Positions 5,381 to 5,586 of a DNA stretch of 5,586 bases are shown here, piece by piece. The stretch comes from Spirochaetales bacterium (GTDB lineage: Bacteria; Spirochaetota; Spirochaetia; Sphaerochaetales; Sphaerochaetaceae). Under the pieces are notes generated by a model, which ran no database searches, was not told the origin of the DNA, and saw only the letters and a list, made by a program, of their open reading frames with translations. The position numbers and the translations under genes were made by a program. Where the stretch lies: positions 1 to 5,586 of the forward strand of contig JAFVFA010000222.1 of assembly GCA_017475725.1 (NCBI GenBank). The letters run 5' to 3'. Position 1 is the stretch's first letter, and every line of letters begins with the position of its first letter.

Positions 5381-5586
5381 CTAATTGCCAGTCTGAGCAG
5401 CTTCCCGTCGGGTTCTGAACTCCGGAAGCTGCACAAGCACCACAGCCGCGAACATCACCAGACAGCCCATGCCCTCCCTGAGAGTCAGCCGTTCATGCAG
5501 GATGACCATCCCTGCGATCATCGCGAAGACGGACTCCATGCTCATCAGAATTGATGCGGTGGCAGGCTCGCTGTATTTCTGGCCCA
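5381..5586 (-). CDS. EamA/DMT-family membrane transporter, C-terminal 67 residues
   Basis: Only the last 67 codons are inside the window; the start lies beyond the right edge. Two hydrophobic helices are visible (fragment residues about 9-29 and 36-53). The stretch ILMSMESVFAMIAGMVILHE followed by RLTLREGMGCLVMFAAVVL is characteristic of the last EamA repeat of drug/metabolite transporters (S-x-E-S-V-F, then a Glu and a Gly-rich turn). A short polar tail follows. The gene ends in tandem stops TAG TAA (5383-5378). It is convergent with the flavoprotein gene, with 7 bp between the stop codons. Substrate cannot be told. Confidence 0.85.
   Translation of the reverse strand, partial: GQKYSEPATASILMSMESVFAMIAGMVILHERLTLREGMGCLVMFAAVVLVQLPEFRTRREAAQTGN
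5397..5432. repeat. 9-bp perfect inverted repeat at the convergent gene ends
   Basis: GCAGCTTCC (5397-5405) and GGAAGCTGC (5424-5432) are perfect inverted arms around an 18-nt loop. The repeat lies in the last codons of the EamA gene and 24 bp beyond the flavoprotein stop codon. No T tract follows on either strand, so it is not a classical intrinsic terminator. It could end or protect the flavoprotein mRNA from 3' decay. A chance match is possible but a perfect 9-bp arm placed between convergent genes is suggestive. Confidence 0.5.

Overview
The window holds six protein-coding genes, two of them cut by the window edges, on a compact chromosome segment with no RNA gene, insertion sequence, CRISPR array or phage gene that I can see. 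Base composition is moderately GC-rich. Arginine is coded mostly by AGG, and the Shine-Dalgarno sequences are strong (GGAGG type). Sigma70-like promoter elements can be drawn, and the gene set is a PrsW protease, an EamA transporter, a COG2509-type flavoprotein and a split AICAR transformylase/PurO pair. Together these suggest an anaerobic bacterium of the Clostridia kind. This is only an inference: PurO is best known from archaea, and a moderate-GC archaeon cannot be excluded from the sequence alone.

Layout. An 81-bp divergent promoter region (3922-4002) separates a leftward gene group from one rightward gene. Leftward come (i) purO, IMP cyclohydrolase, (ii) a stand-alone AICAR formyltransferase overlapping purO by 4 nt (ATGA), (iii) after 63 bp, a 481-residue fusion of a patatin-like lipid acyl hydrolase to a GNAT acetyltransferase, and (iv) after a strong terminator-like hairpin, a PrsW-family membrane protease that runs off the left edge. 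Rightward is a 456-residue FAD-dependent dehydrogenase with a cysteine cluster. It ends 7 bp from the stop codon of a convergent EamA-family transporter that enters from the right edge.

How the genes work together. PurO and the formyltransferase carry out the last two steps of de novo IMP synthesis, which most bacteria do with one bifunctional PurH. The two proteins are translationally coupled here. The patatin-GNAT and PrsW genes have no obvious purine role and look like membrane or lipid functions carried on the same strand.

Most interesting signals. The prsW Shine-Dalgarno lies inside the stem of the terminator that follows the patatin-GNAT gene, with a possible promoter nested in the same hairpin. 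Each of the two divergent genes has a -10-like hexamer exactly 6 nt before its ATG, in nearly identical 15-nt sequence and without a Shine-Dalgarno, which suggests leaderless transcripts. The patatin-GNAT fusion is an unusual domain pairing.
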